Below, in pieces: positions 1 through 8,776 of a DNA stretch of 64,000 nucleotides (positions are counted from its first letter, which is position 1; each line of letters begins with the position of its first letter). This DNA is from Spelaeicoccus albus (lineage in GTDB: Bacteria; Actinomycetota; Actinomycetes; Actinomycetales; Brevibacteriaceae): the NCBI RefSeq assembly GCF_013409065.1, contig NZ_JACBZP010000001.1, positions 3,110,518 to 3,174,517 on the forward strand, written 5' to 3'. The notes under the pieces are model-generated. The model made no database searches. It had not been told where the DNA came from and saw only the letters and a list, made by a program, of their open reading frames with translations. The position numbers were made by a program, and so were the translations under genes.

Positions 1-451
1 CGGTCGGCGAATTGGCATCAACCAACAACGCCAGCCGCACGGCTTCGTTACTGCCGTGCCGCCCGTCGGACCGTTGGATGGCCATCACTGCCGTGGTCGT
101 GCCGTCGGACAAGTCCAAAGTGACCCACGGGTCGCCGGATTGTTCGACGAGCCGGACCGCAATGATTTCGGCCCATTCGAGCTGTCGACGCGACAAGATG
201 TTGCGCACGTAGAGCCCGCTCGTGCTCGGTACCGCTTTCACCATGCCCAGCATGCCGAGGAACACCGCGATCAGCGCGCCCAGCGCCACGAGCATGGCGG
301 CGTCCCACCCGGTGTACCCGGTCACGTCGATGATGAAGAACATGACCGCCAGCGCCGTGAACGCCACGATGACGAGCACGGCGAACGTGAGCAGGACGAA
401 ACGCGTGCGCCGCGGCGTGAACGGCGAGTAGTCGAGGGGTTCGGAGGGCAT
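1..451 (-). CDS. PH-domain membrane protein (3' end outside window)
   Basis: The reading frame is open from an ATG at 451 to the window edge, so the C-terminus is missing. The product starts MPSEPLDYSPF and has two hydrophobic stretches near residues 19-40 and 48-66. A soluble part follows, with the beta-rich pattern (GLYVRNILSRRQLEWAEI) of bacterial PH-like (bPH_6/DUF) membrane proteins. Genes of this type commonly follow hisG in actinobacteria. It begins 9 bases after the hisG stop and is probably co-transcribed. The function of the family is unknown. The assignment rests on topology and gene context rather than on a catalytic motif. Confidence 0.75.
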   Translation of the reverse strand, partial: MPSEPLDYSPFTPRRTRFVLLTFAVLVIVAFTALAVMFFIIDVTGYTGWDAAMLVALGALIAVFLGMLGMVKAVPSTSGLYVRNILSRRQLEWAEIIAVRLVEQSGDPWVTLDLSDGTTTAVMAIQRSDGRHGSNEAVRLALLVDANSPT

Positions 452-460
452 GTCGGCCGA

Positions 461-1306
461 CTACATGCGGCAGGCGTGGATGCTTGTGACAAGGATTGCC
501 CGGGCGCCCAACGCGTATAAAGCGTCCATTGTCTTGTTGCTCTGGTCGCGCGCCACCATCGAGCGCACCGCCACCCAGCTCGGATCGTGCAACGGCGACA
601 CGGTCGGTGATTCGAACCCGGGAGTGACCTTGCTCGCCTCGTCGAGCAGCGCAACGGGGCAGTCGAAGTCGATCAGCACGTAGCTTCGGGCGACTATGAC
701 GCTTTCGAGCCTGCGCACGAGGACGTCGACGGCCGGCGTCCGCGGTACGCCGTGCCTGCCGATCAAGATGCCTTCGCTGGACATGAGCGGGCCGCCGAAG
801 ATCTCCAGGCCCGCCGAACGCAAGGTGGACCCGGTCTCGACGACGTCCGCGATCGCATCGGCCACGCCGAGTTGAATGGCGATCTCCACTGCCCCGTCGA
901 GGCCCACGATGCGCGCATCGACGCCGTTGCGCTCCAGATCGGCCCGGACCAGGCCCGGGTACGAGGTGGCAATGCGCTTGCCGTCGAGTTGGGACACCGA
1001 GCCGAACTGCCCGGCCGGGCCGGCGTAGTGGAAGGTGGACAGGCCGAAGCCGAGCGCCGTGAGCTCGTCGGCGTCCGCGCCGGAGTCGAGGAGCATGTCG
1101 CGACCCGTGATGCCGACGTCGACAATCCCCTCCCCCACGTAGACCGCGATATCGCGCGGACGCAGGAAGAAGAACTCGACGTCGTTGTCCGGGTCGGTGC
1201 GCGAGAGCTTGCGGGATTCGCGGGCCGGCAGGTAGCCGGCCTCGGTGAGCATAGTGGTGGCGTCCTCGGCCAGGGCGCCTTTGTTGGGAACCGCGATGCG
1301 GAGCAT
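461..1306 (-). CDS. hisG: ATP phosphoribosyltransferase (long form)
   Basis: HisG catalyses the first step of histidine synthesis, joining ATP and PRPP to give phosphoribosyl-ATP. At 281 residues this is the long form with its own C-terminal ACT-like regulatory domain (about 206-281), so it needs no HisZ partner and should be feedback-inhibited by histidine. The PRPP-binding loop DVVETGSTL lies at residues 154-162. The start at 1306 is supported by GAGGA nine bases upstream. It follows hisE with a 14-base gap. hisE-hisG next to rpe, separated from the main his operon, is normal in actinobacteria. Confidence 0.97.
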   Translation of the reverse strand: MLRIAVPNKGALAEDATTMLTEAGYLPARESRKLSRTDPDNDVEFFFLRPRDIAVYVGEGIVDVGITGRDMLLDSGADADELTALGFGLSTFHYAGPAGQFGSVSQLDGKRIATSYPGLVRADLERNGVDARIVGLDGAVEIAIQLGVADAIADVVETGSTLRSAGLEIFGGPLMSSEGILIGRHGVPRTPAVDVLVRRLESVIVARSYVLIDFDCPVALLDEASKVTPGFESPTVSPLHDPSWVAVRSMVARDQSNKTMDALYALGARAILVTSIHACRM

Positions 1307-1320
1307 AGAAGAATTCCTCG

Positions 1321-1584
1321 TCAGAGTTGGTCGTACACGTCGCCGGGGGTCAGTCCCTTGGCCAGCATGAGCACCTGCAGATGGTAGAGCAACTGCGAGA
1401 TCTCGCCGGCCAGTTCATGGTCCGTCTCGTACTCGGCGGCCATCCAGACCTCGGCGGCCTCTTCGACGACCTTCTTGCCGATGGCGTGCACGCCGGCGTC
1501 GAGTTCGGCAACCGTCCGTGACCCTTCGGGCCGTCTTGCGGCTTTATCGCTCAATTCGGCGAACAGCGATTCGAAATCCTTCAC
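1321..1584 (-). CDS. hisE: Phosphoribosyl-ATP pyrophosphatase
   Basis: HisE hydrolyses phosphoribosyl-ATP to phosphoribosyl-AMP, the second step of histidine synthesis. The 87-residue all-alpha protein has the MazG-like metal-binding acidic helix [14 protein letters not shown] (residues 38-51), followed by a second helix with [13 protein letters not shown]. Its size is that of a stand-alone HisE rather than an HisIE fusion. The start codon overlaps the rpe stop by four bases (ATGA at 1581-1584), so translation is probably coupled, and hisG follows directly. Confidence 0.96.
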   Translation of the reverse strand: MKDFESLFAELSDKAARRPEGSRTVAELDAGVHAIGKKVVEEAAEVWMAAEYETDHELAGEISQLLYHLQVLMLAKGLTPGDVYDQL

Positions 1585-2258
1585 GCGTTCAACCCTATGC
1601 CAATCGCGGCCGCGCGCCGCAGGGACTCGATTGCCGCGGCCGGATCGTCCCGGCCGTAGACGGCCGATCCCGCGACGAACACGTCGGCACCGGCTTCAGC
1701 GGCACGGCCGATGGTGGAGGCCGTGATGCCGCCGTCGACCTGGATGCGCACATCGAGCCCCGCGTCGGTGACGGCCTTCCGGGTGCGGCCGATTTTCGGC
1801 AGCATCGTGTCGAGAAACGATTGGCCGCCGAAGCCGGGCTCGACGGTCATGATCAGCACCATGTCGAATTCGGCCAGCAAGTCGATGTACGGCTCGATGG
1901 GGGTCGCGGGCCGCAGCGCAATTGCCGCGCGAGCGCCCGCCGCGCGGATTTCCCGCGCCAAGCGCACCGGCGCGGACGACGCTTCGGCATGGAAGGTCAC
2001 GGACCGGGCGCCTGCCTCGGCGTACGACACGGCATCCGCGTCGGCGCGCTCAATCATGAGGTGGACGTCGAGCGGAATCGGCGCCACCTCGGCCAGCCGC
2101 TTCACGACGGGCGGTCCGATAGTCAGGTTCGGCACGAAATGGCCGTCCATCACGTCGACGTGCACCGAGTCGGCGCTGCTGATGGCGGCAAGCTCGGACT
2201 CCAAATTGGCGAAGTCCGCGGACAGAATGGACGGATTGATGTCGAGGGCCACGGCCAC
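1581..2258 (-). CDS. rpe: Ribulose-phosphate 3-epimerase
   Basis: Rpe interconverts ribulose-5-phosphate and xylulose-5-phosphate in the pentose phosphate pathway. The TIM-barrel protein begins (V)[15 protein letters not shown] and carries the metal-site and phosphate-site motifs [29 protein letters not shown] and VDGGI. The frame is open upstream to 2300, but homologues start close to NPSILSADF, so a GTG at 2258 (or 2252) is preferred. Neither has a strong ribosome-binding site. A TAGAGT seven bases before the GTG at 2252 could be the -10 box of a leaderless transcript. Unusually, a gap of nearly 200 bases with tandem repeats separates it from rsmB. Confidence 0.93.
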   Translation of the reverse strand: MAVALDINPSILSADFANLESELAAISSADSVHVDVMDGHFVPNLTIGPPVVKRLAEVAPIPLDVHLMIERADADAVSYAEAGARSVTFHAEASSAPVRLAREIRAAGARAAIALRPATPIEPYIDLLAEFDMVLIMTVEPGFGGQSFLDTMLPKIGRTRKAVTDAGLDVRIQVDGGITASTIGRAAEAGADVFVAGSAVYGRDDPAAAIESLRRAAAIGIGLNA

Positions 2259-2312
2259 AACTCTATCGGGTGTACCAAGCCGGCGGGGTCGCCCGTCCAC
2301 CGCGGAGCTCTG

Positions 2313-2388
2313 TGTCCAAGACGGGGCTGGTTGTCCGCGACGGGGTTATGTGTCCAGGACGGGGCTGGTTGTCCGCCACGGTGCAGTA
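2313..2388. repeat. Four tandem 19-bp repeats upstream of rpe
   Basis: Four head-to-tail 19-bp units fill 2313-2331, 2332-2350, 2351-2369 and 2370-2388. Each begins TGTCC followed by two variable bases and then GACGG or CACGG. Units 1 and 3 differ at one base (TGTCCAAGACGGGGCTGGT and TGTCCAGGACGGGGCTGGT). Units 2 and 4 are more diverged. This gives a higher-order 38-bp period. The array lies in the rsmB-rpe gap, about 55 bases upstream of the preferred rpe start. There are no spacers between units, so it is not a CRISPR array. No function is evident. Confidence 0.9.
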
Positions 2389-2453
2389 GATATGACCCCA
2401 CGACTGACAAACCACCCCGCGGACGGCCGGGGCAGGCCGGAAACGTCGAACGG

Positions 2454-3881
2454 CTACTTTTGCAGCAGTGCCAGGAACATCCCGTCGGTGCCGTGCAGGT
2501 GCGGCCACAACTGCGCGGCACGCCCGTCGCCGGTCTTGCGACTGGCCGCTCCGACGTCGCGGCCGACCACGGCGTCCAGCACGGCCGGCGCATCGAGCAC
2601 GCTCAGCCCGGGATGCGCCGTCACGACGTCGTCGAGGACGGCCAGCGTCTCGGCAGGGTGCGGCGAACACGTGGTGAACGCGATGACGCCGCCCGGCCGG
2701 GTCGCGGCGACAGCCGAATCGAGGAGTTCGCGTTGCAACGGGCCGAGTGAGGCGATATCGGCCGGGCGGCGACGCCATCGGGCTTCCGGGCGCCGGCGGA
2801 GCGCGCCCAGTCCGGTGCACGGCACGTCGACGAGTACGCGGTCGAACGCTTCGGGCTGTTCGGAGCCGATCCGGCGCCCGTCGGCAGTCACCACTTCGCT
2901 GTCGCCCGGAACCGGGTCGAGGGCGCCGGCGACCAGCGCGGCACGGTGCCGACTGACCTCCACGGCCGTCAGGGACGCACCGCGCCGGGCAGCGGACGCC
3001 GCCAGCAGGGCCGCCTTACCGCCGGGGCCGGCGCACAGGTCCAGCCACCGTTCGTCCGGCGTGTCGGGGTGCAGCATGGCCAACGTCACGAGTTGCGAGC
3101 CTTCGTCCTGAACCCGGGCCGTGCCGGCACGCACCTGCGAGAAGTCGCCGGGAGCGCCGGAGGCCACGACTGCGGCCAACGGCGACCACCGCCCCGGCTC
3201 GGCGCCGCCGTCCGCGAGCTCGGCAGGGGTGCTCAGGCCCGGCAGCGCGGTCAACGCGGGCCGGGCCGGCGTGTTGTCGGCATCCAACAGTTCTTCGAGC
3301 TCGTCGGCCGAACGACCGTGCGCGATGAGCGCTTGGCGCAGGCCGCGGACTATCCATTCGGGGTGGCTGAACATCACTGCCGACCGAGCGTTACCGGTCA
3401 GGCCGTCGGTGATGCGTTGGTTCCAGGTCTCGGTGTCGGCTTCGCTGATCCGGCGCAGGACGGCGTTGGCGAACTTCGATGCGCCGACGCTCACGTTTTC
3501 GCGGACCAGGGCGACCGACGAGTCGACGGCGGCATGCGCGCCGACCCGCATGTGCAGCAGCTGGTGGGCGCCCATGCGCAAAACGTCGAGCACCGCCGGT
3601 TCGATCTTGTCGGTCGGCCTGTCGGTGCACTGCGCGATGACCGCGTCGTAGAGTCCTTGCCCGCGCAGCGTGCCGTACGCCAGTTCGGTGGCGAAGGCGG
3701 CGTCCCGCCCCTTCAACCGTGCGCCGGTGAGTCGGCCCGGAAGTATCAGATTCGCGTATGCGTCGTCCTCGGTGACGGCACGCAACACCGAGTAGGCGGT
3801 CGCACGGGGCAGGTCGGCCCGTTTGGTGCGCCTGGAGGGCGCCGTCTCGCTTCGCCCGTGGTAATGCGGCCTTTGCGTCAT
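2454..3881 (-). CDS. rsmB: 16S rRNA m5C967 methyltransferase (RsmB/Fmu family)
   Basis: This SAM-dependent enzyme methylates a cytosine of 16S rRNA. At 475 residues it has the full architecture: a basic start, an N-terminal NusB-like RNA-binding domain (about 20-160) and a C-terminal Rossmann methyltransferase. Visible motifs are LDLCAGPGGKAALLAAS (motif I, SAM site), VDVPCTGLGALRRRPEARW (motif IV with the PC cysteine) and TTCSPHPAET (motif VI with the catalytic TCS cysteine). The start overlaps the fmt stop by four bases (3878-3881), the usual fmt-rsmB coupling. Confidence 0.96.
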   Translation of the reverse strand: MTQRPHYHGRSETAPSRRTKRADLPRATAYSVLRAVTEDDAYANLILPGRLTGARLKGRDAAFATELAYGTLRGQGLYDAVIAQCTDRPTDKIEPAVLDVLRMGAHQLLHMRVGAHAAVDSSVALVRENVSVGASKFANAVLRRISEADTETWNQRITDGLTGNARSAVMFSHPEWIVRGLRQALIAHGRSADELEELLDADNTPARPALTALPGLSTPAELADGGAEPGRWSPLAAVVASGAPGDFSQVRAGTARVQDEGSQLVTLAMLHPDTPDERWLDLCAGPGGKAALLAASAARRGASLTAVEVSRHRAALVAGALDPVPGDSEVVTADGRRIGSEQPEAFDRVLVDVPCTGLGALRRRPEARWRRRPADIASLGPLQRELLDSAVAATRPGGVIAFTTCSPHPAETLAVLDDVVTAHPGLSVLDAPAVLDAVVGRDVGAASRKTGDGRAAQLWPHLHGTDGMFLALLQK

Positions 3882-4816
3882 GCGTCGTCCTCCGGGGTGT
3901 CGAATCGATGGCTGTCGCCGCGCAGGCCGCGGGCCCAGTCAAGCGCCGGCATGGTCTTTTTCCCGGGCGGCGCGATGTCGCCCAGTGCTACGGGAGTGTC
4001 GCCGGTGCCGACGAGCACGTCGCCGGCCACGACCCGGACCGCGCCGGGCTCCAGCGTCGGCACGTCCGGCCGAGGACTGACCGGTCCCAGCTTGAAGCGG
4101 GCACCGTCCATTGTCGCCCATGCGCCGGGGGCCGGGGTGACGGCTCGGGCGCGGGCGTCGATTTCGGCGGCCGATGCGCGCCAGTCCAGCCGGCCGTCGG
4201 CGGTGGCGAGTTTCTCGGCGTACGTGGCACCGGTCTCCGGCTGCGGGGTGTACCGCGCCGAGCCGTCCTCCAGCTCGTTCAGTGTCCGCAACAAGAGGTC
4301 GGCGCCGGCGCCGGCCATCCGGGCCAGCAGGTCGCCGGACGTGGTGCCGGGTTCTATCGGCATGTCCAGCGTGCCGAGGATGTCTCCGGTGTCCACGCCG
4401 ACGTCGAGTGCGAAAGTCGTCGCCCCCGTCTGCCGGCGGCCGGCCATGATGGCACGTTGGACCGGCGCGGCGCCGCGCCATTCGGGCAGCAGCGAGAAAT
4501 GCAGATTTACCCACCCGTGCTTTGGGACGGCCAGCGCGCGGGGACCGATGATGGCGCCGTACGCGACGATCGGCACGGCGTCCGGTTCGAGCGCCGCAAT
4601 GCGGTCGATGACGTCGCCGCGGACCCGCGATGCCTCGATCACGTCGAGCCCCAGCTCGATCGCACGCGTTTTCACGGGGCTGGGTGTGAGGGTCCGGCGA
4701 CGTCCGACCGGAGCGTCCGGCCGGGTCAGTACTGCTGCCACCTCGTGGGAGCCGGCGGCGATCTTCTCCAGCGACGGCACCGCGGCTTCGGGGGTCCCGG
4801 CAAAAATCACACGCAC
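3878..4816 (-). CDS. fmt: Methionyl-tRNA formyltransferase
   Basis: Fmt transfers a formyl group from 10-formyl-THF to initiator Met-tRNA. The 312-residue protein has the catalytic Asn104 and His106 in WVNLHFSLLPEWRGAAPVQ and Asp142 in VDTGDI, then the C-terminal OB-like tRNA-binding domain from about 205. The start is a GTG at 4816. A TAGCAT hexamer ends seven bases before it (4823-4828 on this strand), so a leaderless transcript is possible. In related genomes fmt follows priA (and def). Here an inverted permease gene separates them. Confidence 0.96.
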   Translation of the reverse strand: MRVIFAGTPEAAVPSLEKIAAGSHEVAAVLTRPDAPVGRRRTLTPSPVKTRAIELGLDVIEASRVRGDVIDRIAALEPDAVPIVAYGAIIGPRALAVPKHGWVNLHFSLLPEWRGAAPVQRAIMAGRRQTGATTFALDVGVDTGDILGTLDMPIEPGTTSGDLLARMAGAGADLLLRTLNELEDGSARYTPQPETGATYAEKLATADGRLDWRASAAEIDARARAVTPAPGAWATMDGARFKLGPVSPRPDVPTLEPGAVRVVAGDVLVGTGDTPVALGDIAPPGKKTMPALDWARGLRGDSHRFDTPEDDA

Positions 4817-4929
4817 GCACCCATGCTAGCGAACCGTCGGACGCTCCCGGCGGCCAGCCGGGCATGTTGTGAAGCGTGCGGGATGCGAGAGTGTTTCACA
4901 AATTATCCGGTGTAGGTGGTCGTTGATGA

Positions 4930-4958
4930 TTGACATCACTCCCGTAGCGGTAAATACT
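4930..4958 (+). promoter_or_regulatory. Candidate sigma-70-type promoter of the APC permease
   Basis: A consensus TTGACA at 4930-4935 is followed after 17 bases by AATACT at 4953-4958 (four of six matches to TATAAT). It lies 44 bases upstream of the permease ATG, in the divergent gap shared with fmt. This is a prediction from hexamers and spacing only. Confidence 0.5.
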
Positions 4959-5002
4959 TCAATTCGCAGGAACCACATCCGTTACGTACTCGGGAGGCAA
5001 CG

Positions 5003-6679
5003 ATGCCCTCAGCAAGTCCACCGCCGGTGAGCCAGCCGACGAGCGTGAAAGTCGAGCATGACAAGGGCCTGAAACGCGATATTGGCAAGATCGGCCTACT
5101 CTTCACCGGCGTCGGCTCGATCATTGGATCGGGATGGCTGTTCGGTGCCTTCGAAGCCTCCGCCATGGTCGGGCCCGGCGCCATCATTTCGTGGGCGCTC
5201 GGCGCCGTCATGATCGGGTTCGTCGCGATGAACTACGCAGAACTCGGCGTGATGTTCCCGGTCGCCGGCGGCGTCATCCGCTATCCGCATTACGCGTTCG
5301 GATCGTTCGCCAGCTACACCAGCGGGTGGATCACCTGGCTGTCGGCTGCCGCAACGGTGCCGATCGAGGTGATGGCAGCCGTCCAGTACGCATCCAGCTA
5401 CCTGCCGTGGCTGATGCACAACGTCGATGGCGTCCTCGTCCTCACGGGCGGCGGCATCGGCGTCAGCATTGCGCTGTTGCTCGTCTTCTGCGTCATCAAC
5501 TACTTCGGCGTGCGCTTGTTCGCACGCGTGAACAACGTCGTCGTCTGGTGGAAACTCCTCGTGATCGTGCTGATCATCGTGGTGCTGGTGTCGCTGGCGT
5601 TCCACCCGGGACACTTCCACGAAGCGCGGTTCGGCGGATTCCTCCCCGAGGGCCCGGCTCCGATCTTCGCGGCTCTGCCTGCGGCGGGCATCGTCTTCTC
5701 GTACCTGGGATTCCGGCAAGGCGTGGAGTTCGCCGGCGAGACGAACAACCCGCAAAAGAACGTTCCGTTCGCCGTCATCGGGTCGATTGTCGTCACCGGC
5801 ATCATTTACATCCTGTTGCAGGTCGCCTTCATCGGCGCCGTTCCGGACAAGCTGCTTTCCGGTGGATGGTCGGGACTGTCATTCACCAATGAGGCCGGGC
5901 CGTGGGCAGAGATCGCCATTCTGCTCGGCGCCTTCTGGCTGGCGGTCGTGCTCTACATCGACGCGATCGCTTCGCCGGCCGACACGGGCCTGATTTTCAC
6001 GGCCCTGAGCCCTCGCCTGTCCTACTCGCAAGCGCGCGTCGGCAACGCCCCGCAGTTCCTGACGAAGCTGAACAAGCAGGGCGTTCCATGGGCGGGCCTG
6101 ATAGTGATGTTCGTTGTCTCGTGCTTCATGTTCCTCCCATTCCCGTCGTGGGCGAAACTTGTCGGGTTCATCACGTCGGGCACGGTGCTCTCGTTCGGCA
6201 GCGGGCCCGTGGTTGTCGCCGCTTTGCGCCGCCAGCTTCCCAAACAGGAGCGGCCGTTCAAGCTTCCCGGAGGCGACGTGATTCCGTTCATCGGATTCCT
6301 GTGCGCCAACCTGATCGTGTATTGGACGGGCTGGGACACGAACTGGAAACTGTTCGTTGCGGTAGCACTCGGCTACATCGTGCTGATCGGCCACTACGTC
6401 TTCCACAAGGATCGCAGCCAGATCCCGCCGCTCCAGATGAAGTCGGGCTGGTGGATGCTGCTCTGGATGGCCGGGCTGGCGCTGCTCAGCTGGATCGGCT
6501 TTTACGGCGACGGAGCGCTAAAGTTGCTCGGGTTCGGCTGGGGGGAGCTCGGCGCACTGGTCTGGACGATCATCGTTTTCGTGGTCGGCGTCAGGAACCG
6601 CCTCACGCCCGAGGAGGTCGTCTCGACCGTGCACCACACGCACATCGACGAGCCGGACCAGAAGGGCGCCGGCGAGTAA
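5003..6679 (+). CDS. APC-family amino acid permease (aspartate:H+ symporter-like)
   Basis: This 558-residue inner-membrane transporter has about 12-14 hydrophobic segments. After a short cytoplasmic N-terminus it reads KGLKRDIGKIGLLFTGVGSI then IGSGWLFGA, the unwound-helix-1 signature of the APC fold. This version of the signature resembles, from memory, the Bacillus YveA aspartate:proton symporter; the substrate is therefore an inference. GGGAGG lies seven bases before the ATG. The gene is in the opposite orientation between fmt and priA, two genes normally in one operon, so it is probably an insertion. It converges on priA with 31 bases between the stops. Confidence 0.85.
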   Translation: MPSASPPPVSQPTSVKVEHDKGLKRDIGKIGLLFTGVGSIIGSGWLFGAFEASAMVGPGAIISWALGAVMIGFVAMNYAELGVMFPVAGGVIRYPHYAFGSFASYTSGWITWLSAAATVPIEVMAAVQYASSYLPWLMHNVDGVLVLTGGGIGVSIALLLVFCVINYFGVRLFARVNNVVVWWKLLVIVLIIVVLVSLAFHPGHFHEARFGGFLPEGPAPIFAALPAAGIVFSYLGFRQGVEFAGETNNPQKNVPFAVIGSIVVTGIIYILLQVAFIGAVPDKLLSGGWSGLSFTNEAGPWAEIAILLGAFWLAVVLYIDAIASPADTGLIFTALSPRLSYSQARVGNAPQFLTKLNKQGVPWAGLIVMFVVSCFMFLPFPSWAKLVGFITSGTVLSFGSGPVVVAALRRQLPKQERPFKLPGGDVIPFIGFLCANLIVYWTGWDTNWKLFVAVALGYIVLIGHYVFHKDRSQIPPLQMKSGWWMLLWMAGLALLSWIGFYGDGALKLLGFGWGELGALVWTIIVFVVGVRNRLTPEEVVSTVHHTHIDEPDQKGAGE

Positions 6680-6705
6680 CCCAATCCGATAACGTTCCCA
6701 TAACG

Positions 6706-6744
6706 AAAAATCAGAGCGAGCCCGTGTCATCGACACGGGCTCGC
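6706..6744 (-). terminator. Intrinsic terminator overlapping the priA 3' end
   Basis: A perfect 13-bp stem (6716-6728 paired with 6732-6744) with a three-base loop is followed, on the minus strand, by TCTGA and then T5 at 6706-6710. The hairpin is made of the last priA codons (encoding ARVDDTGSL) and the terminator continues through the priA stop. It should end the long pyrR-priA transcription unit. Only the minus orientation has a T-run. Confidence 0.8.
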
Positions 6745-8738
6745 ACTGGTTCTGCGGCCCGGCGGGCGGAGCGGGCCGCAAGTGCGGCGCGCAGCTGCCG
6801 CGGCACGTCGGTGCGGGAATAGCCGAAGAACACAAGCGTGCGGGAATCGTCCGTATCCGGAATGGGCGCGGGGCCGATGATGCTGACGCCGTCCCCGGCC
6901 ACTCCCGCTTCGTCCGCGACATCGTTCAACGCGGCGGCCGGCCCGGACAGGGCTGCCATTCGCACGGCCGGCGGCATGGACAGTTCCCGACGTTCGGCGA
7001 GCTCCCGTTCGGCGTATCCCACCGGATCCCAACGGACCAACGCGCCGACGGTACGTTCTTCGTCGGCACCGATGAACACGGTGCCGCCGTCGGGCGCGGG
7101 CCGTACCAGCGCAGCCGCGGCCAGCCATCGGCGCAACGCCTGTTCGCCGGCGCGGAGCCCGGGCAGCGAAATGAGCGAATTGCCGTCGAGCAGCAATGCC
7201 GCCGCATAGCCGCCGGGCACGACGGGTTCGGCGCCGACGGTCGCCACGACGATGGCGGCGCCCGGCGGGACCGTGCCAAGCACGTGATCGCCGGACGACC
7301 GCACCATCTTCACGCCGGGGAACGCTCGTCCCAGTTCCTCCCCGGTGCGGCCGGCGCCGATCACGGAGCGGCGCAGCTCCGTACCCCCGCAGTCCGGGCA
7401 CGCGAACGCGGCGACGGGTCTGCCGCACCATCGACAGCTCGGCGGCGATTCGGCGTCCCGCTGCTCCAGCGGGCCGCGGCAGCCGGCGCACCGGGCCGCC
7501 TTGCGGCAACTGCCGCAGGTGAGCAGCGGCGCGTAGCCGGCACGCGGTACCTGGACCAGGACGGGGCCGGCGGCGTTCGGGCTGCGGTCCATGCCCAGTG
7601 CTCGCCGAACGATGCGGAACGCCGAGGCCGGGAGCCTTCCTCCGTCACCGGGGCGAGAGTCGTCGGGCGCGACGATTCGTGGCGCGCGCGCTCGTACCGT
7701 GGCGCGGGCCGCTCGCAAGTCGACGAGGTAGCCGTTCTCGACAAGTCGTTGCACGTCGGTGCTGCGCGAATGGCCGGCGAACAGGATCGGCGCGGCCGAC
7801 GCGGCCGAGCGCATCAGCAGCACTTCCCGCGGGTGCGGATACGGCGCCCGCGGTTCGTCCAGCAGGTCGTCACCGTCCTCGAGGAGGGCCAGCAGCCCGA
7901 TATCGGACACCGGCGCGAACATGGCCGCCCGAGTGCCGATCACTATCCGGCGGGTGCCGCGCAGCACGCGCAGATAGGCACCGTAGCGCTCGGCATTTCC
8001 CTCGTCGGCGCTCAGCCGCACGAATTTGTCCGGACCGACCCGCCTCGTCAGCGCTTCGGCAAGCCTGTCGAGGTCGCGGTAGTCGGGAGCGACTATCAGC
8101 GCCGATCGTCCGGCTGCGGCAGCGGCCTTGGCTGCAACGGCCAGCAGATCGGCGGGCCCGGATTCGTCGTCCCCGGGGAGCAGCGCGGCGGCGGCGCGCG
8201 GTACCGGCGCGCCGGGCCGTGCGGGCCCGGAGGGGGCGCCGGCCGCAAGGCGCCCGATGAAGGCCCGGCCGCCCGCGTAGTCGGACCACAGGGAAAGATC
8301 GCGTTCGCCGGGCGGCTCCGGGGCGGCGGCACTACCCGGTTCGGCAAGTACCCGTTCTTCGGTGCGCGCGTGGCGGGGCGGCAGAGCCAGCCGGAGGACG
8401 TCGGAGCGCGTGCCGGCGTAGCGATCGGCAACCGCACCGAACAGCGTCAATTGTTCGCCCGTCACCAACGGGAAGGCAGCGATGGCTCTGCCGATCTCGG
8501 CGAGTTCGCCGTCGTGTCCGGTGGACTCCTTGCACGCGGTGACGAGGCCATCGGCCGTGCGGCCGGAAAACGGCACCCGCACCCGCATGCCCGGTTCGAT
8601 GTGCTGCCCTGCCGGCACTGCGTAGTCGAACGGACGGTCCAGATGCGGCACCGGGGAGTCAATGAGCACCTCGGCGACCCGCCCGGGCTCGCGGGCCGCT
8701 AGGGCATCCGCCGCTTCGTCCACTCGTTTTTCCGGCAC
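6711..8738 (-). CDS. priA: Primosomal protein PriA, probably helicase-inactive
   Basis: PriA recognises stalled forks and restarts replication. The product has the N-terminal DNA-binding domain (VAEVLIDSPVPHLDRPFDYA), a degenerate helicase core, and the eight-cysteine zinc region (CGSCRKAARCAGC ... CRWCGRP ... CPDCGG). No Walker A GxxGxGKT motif is visible where it should precede SALIVAPDYRDL, and the DEAH position reads EDGDDL. This fits the actinobacterial PriA type thought to lack ATPase activity. The open frame runs on into metK, but homology begins only at VPEKRVD, so the GTG at 8738 is chosen, 38 bases after the metK stop. Confidence 0.92.
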   Translation of the reverse strand: MPEKRVDEAADALAAREPGRVAEVLIDSPVPHLDRPFDYAVPAGQHIEPGMRVRVPFSGRTADGLVTACKESTGHDGELAEIGRAIAAFPLVTGEQLTLFGAVADRYAGTRSDVLRLALPPRHARTEERVLAEPGSAAAPEPPGERDLSLWSDYAGGRAFIGRLAAGAPSGPARPGAPVPRAAAALLPGDDESGPADLLAVAAKAAAAAGRSALIVAPDYRDLDRLAEALTRRVGPDKFVRLSADEGNAERYGAYLRVLRGTRRIVIGTRAAMFAPVSDIGLLALLEDGDDLLDEPRAPYPHPREVLLMRSAASAAPILFAGHSRSTDVQRLVENGYLVDLRAARATVRARAPRIVAPDDSRPGDGGRLPASAFRIVRRALGMDRSPNAAGPVLVQVPRAGYAPLLTCGSCRKAARCAGCRGPLEQRDAESPPSCRWCGRPVAAFACPDCGGTELRRSVIGAGRTGEELGRAFPGVKMVRSSGDHVLGTVPPGAAIVVATVGAEPVVPGGYAAALLLDGNSLISLPGLRAGEQALRRWLAAAALVRPAPDGGTVFIGADEERTVGALVRWDPVGYAERELAERRELSMPPAVRMAALSGPAAALNDVADEAGVAGDGVSIIGPAPIPDTDDSRTLVFFGYSRTDVPRQLRAALAARSARRAAEPVRARVDDTGSL

Positions 8739-8776
8739 ATCGCCATTCTGGCATCGAGGCCCGACACCGGGGCCGC

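Noticed and set aside
2313-2388. CRISPR array
   Set aside because: The 19-bp units are contiguous with no spacers and no cas genes are present.
1518-3111. Long plus-strand frames (410 and 466 codons) over rpe and rsmB
   Set aside because: Both are antisense shadows with low-complexity composition and no plausible ribosome-binding site or homology.
2946-4829. A 627-codon plus-strand open frame opposite rsmB and fmt
   Set aside because: It is antisense to two well-recognised genes. The translation is rich in Arg, Pro, Ser and Gly with no domain, as expected for stop-poor GC-rich DNA.
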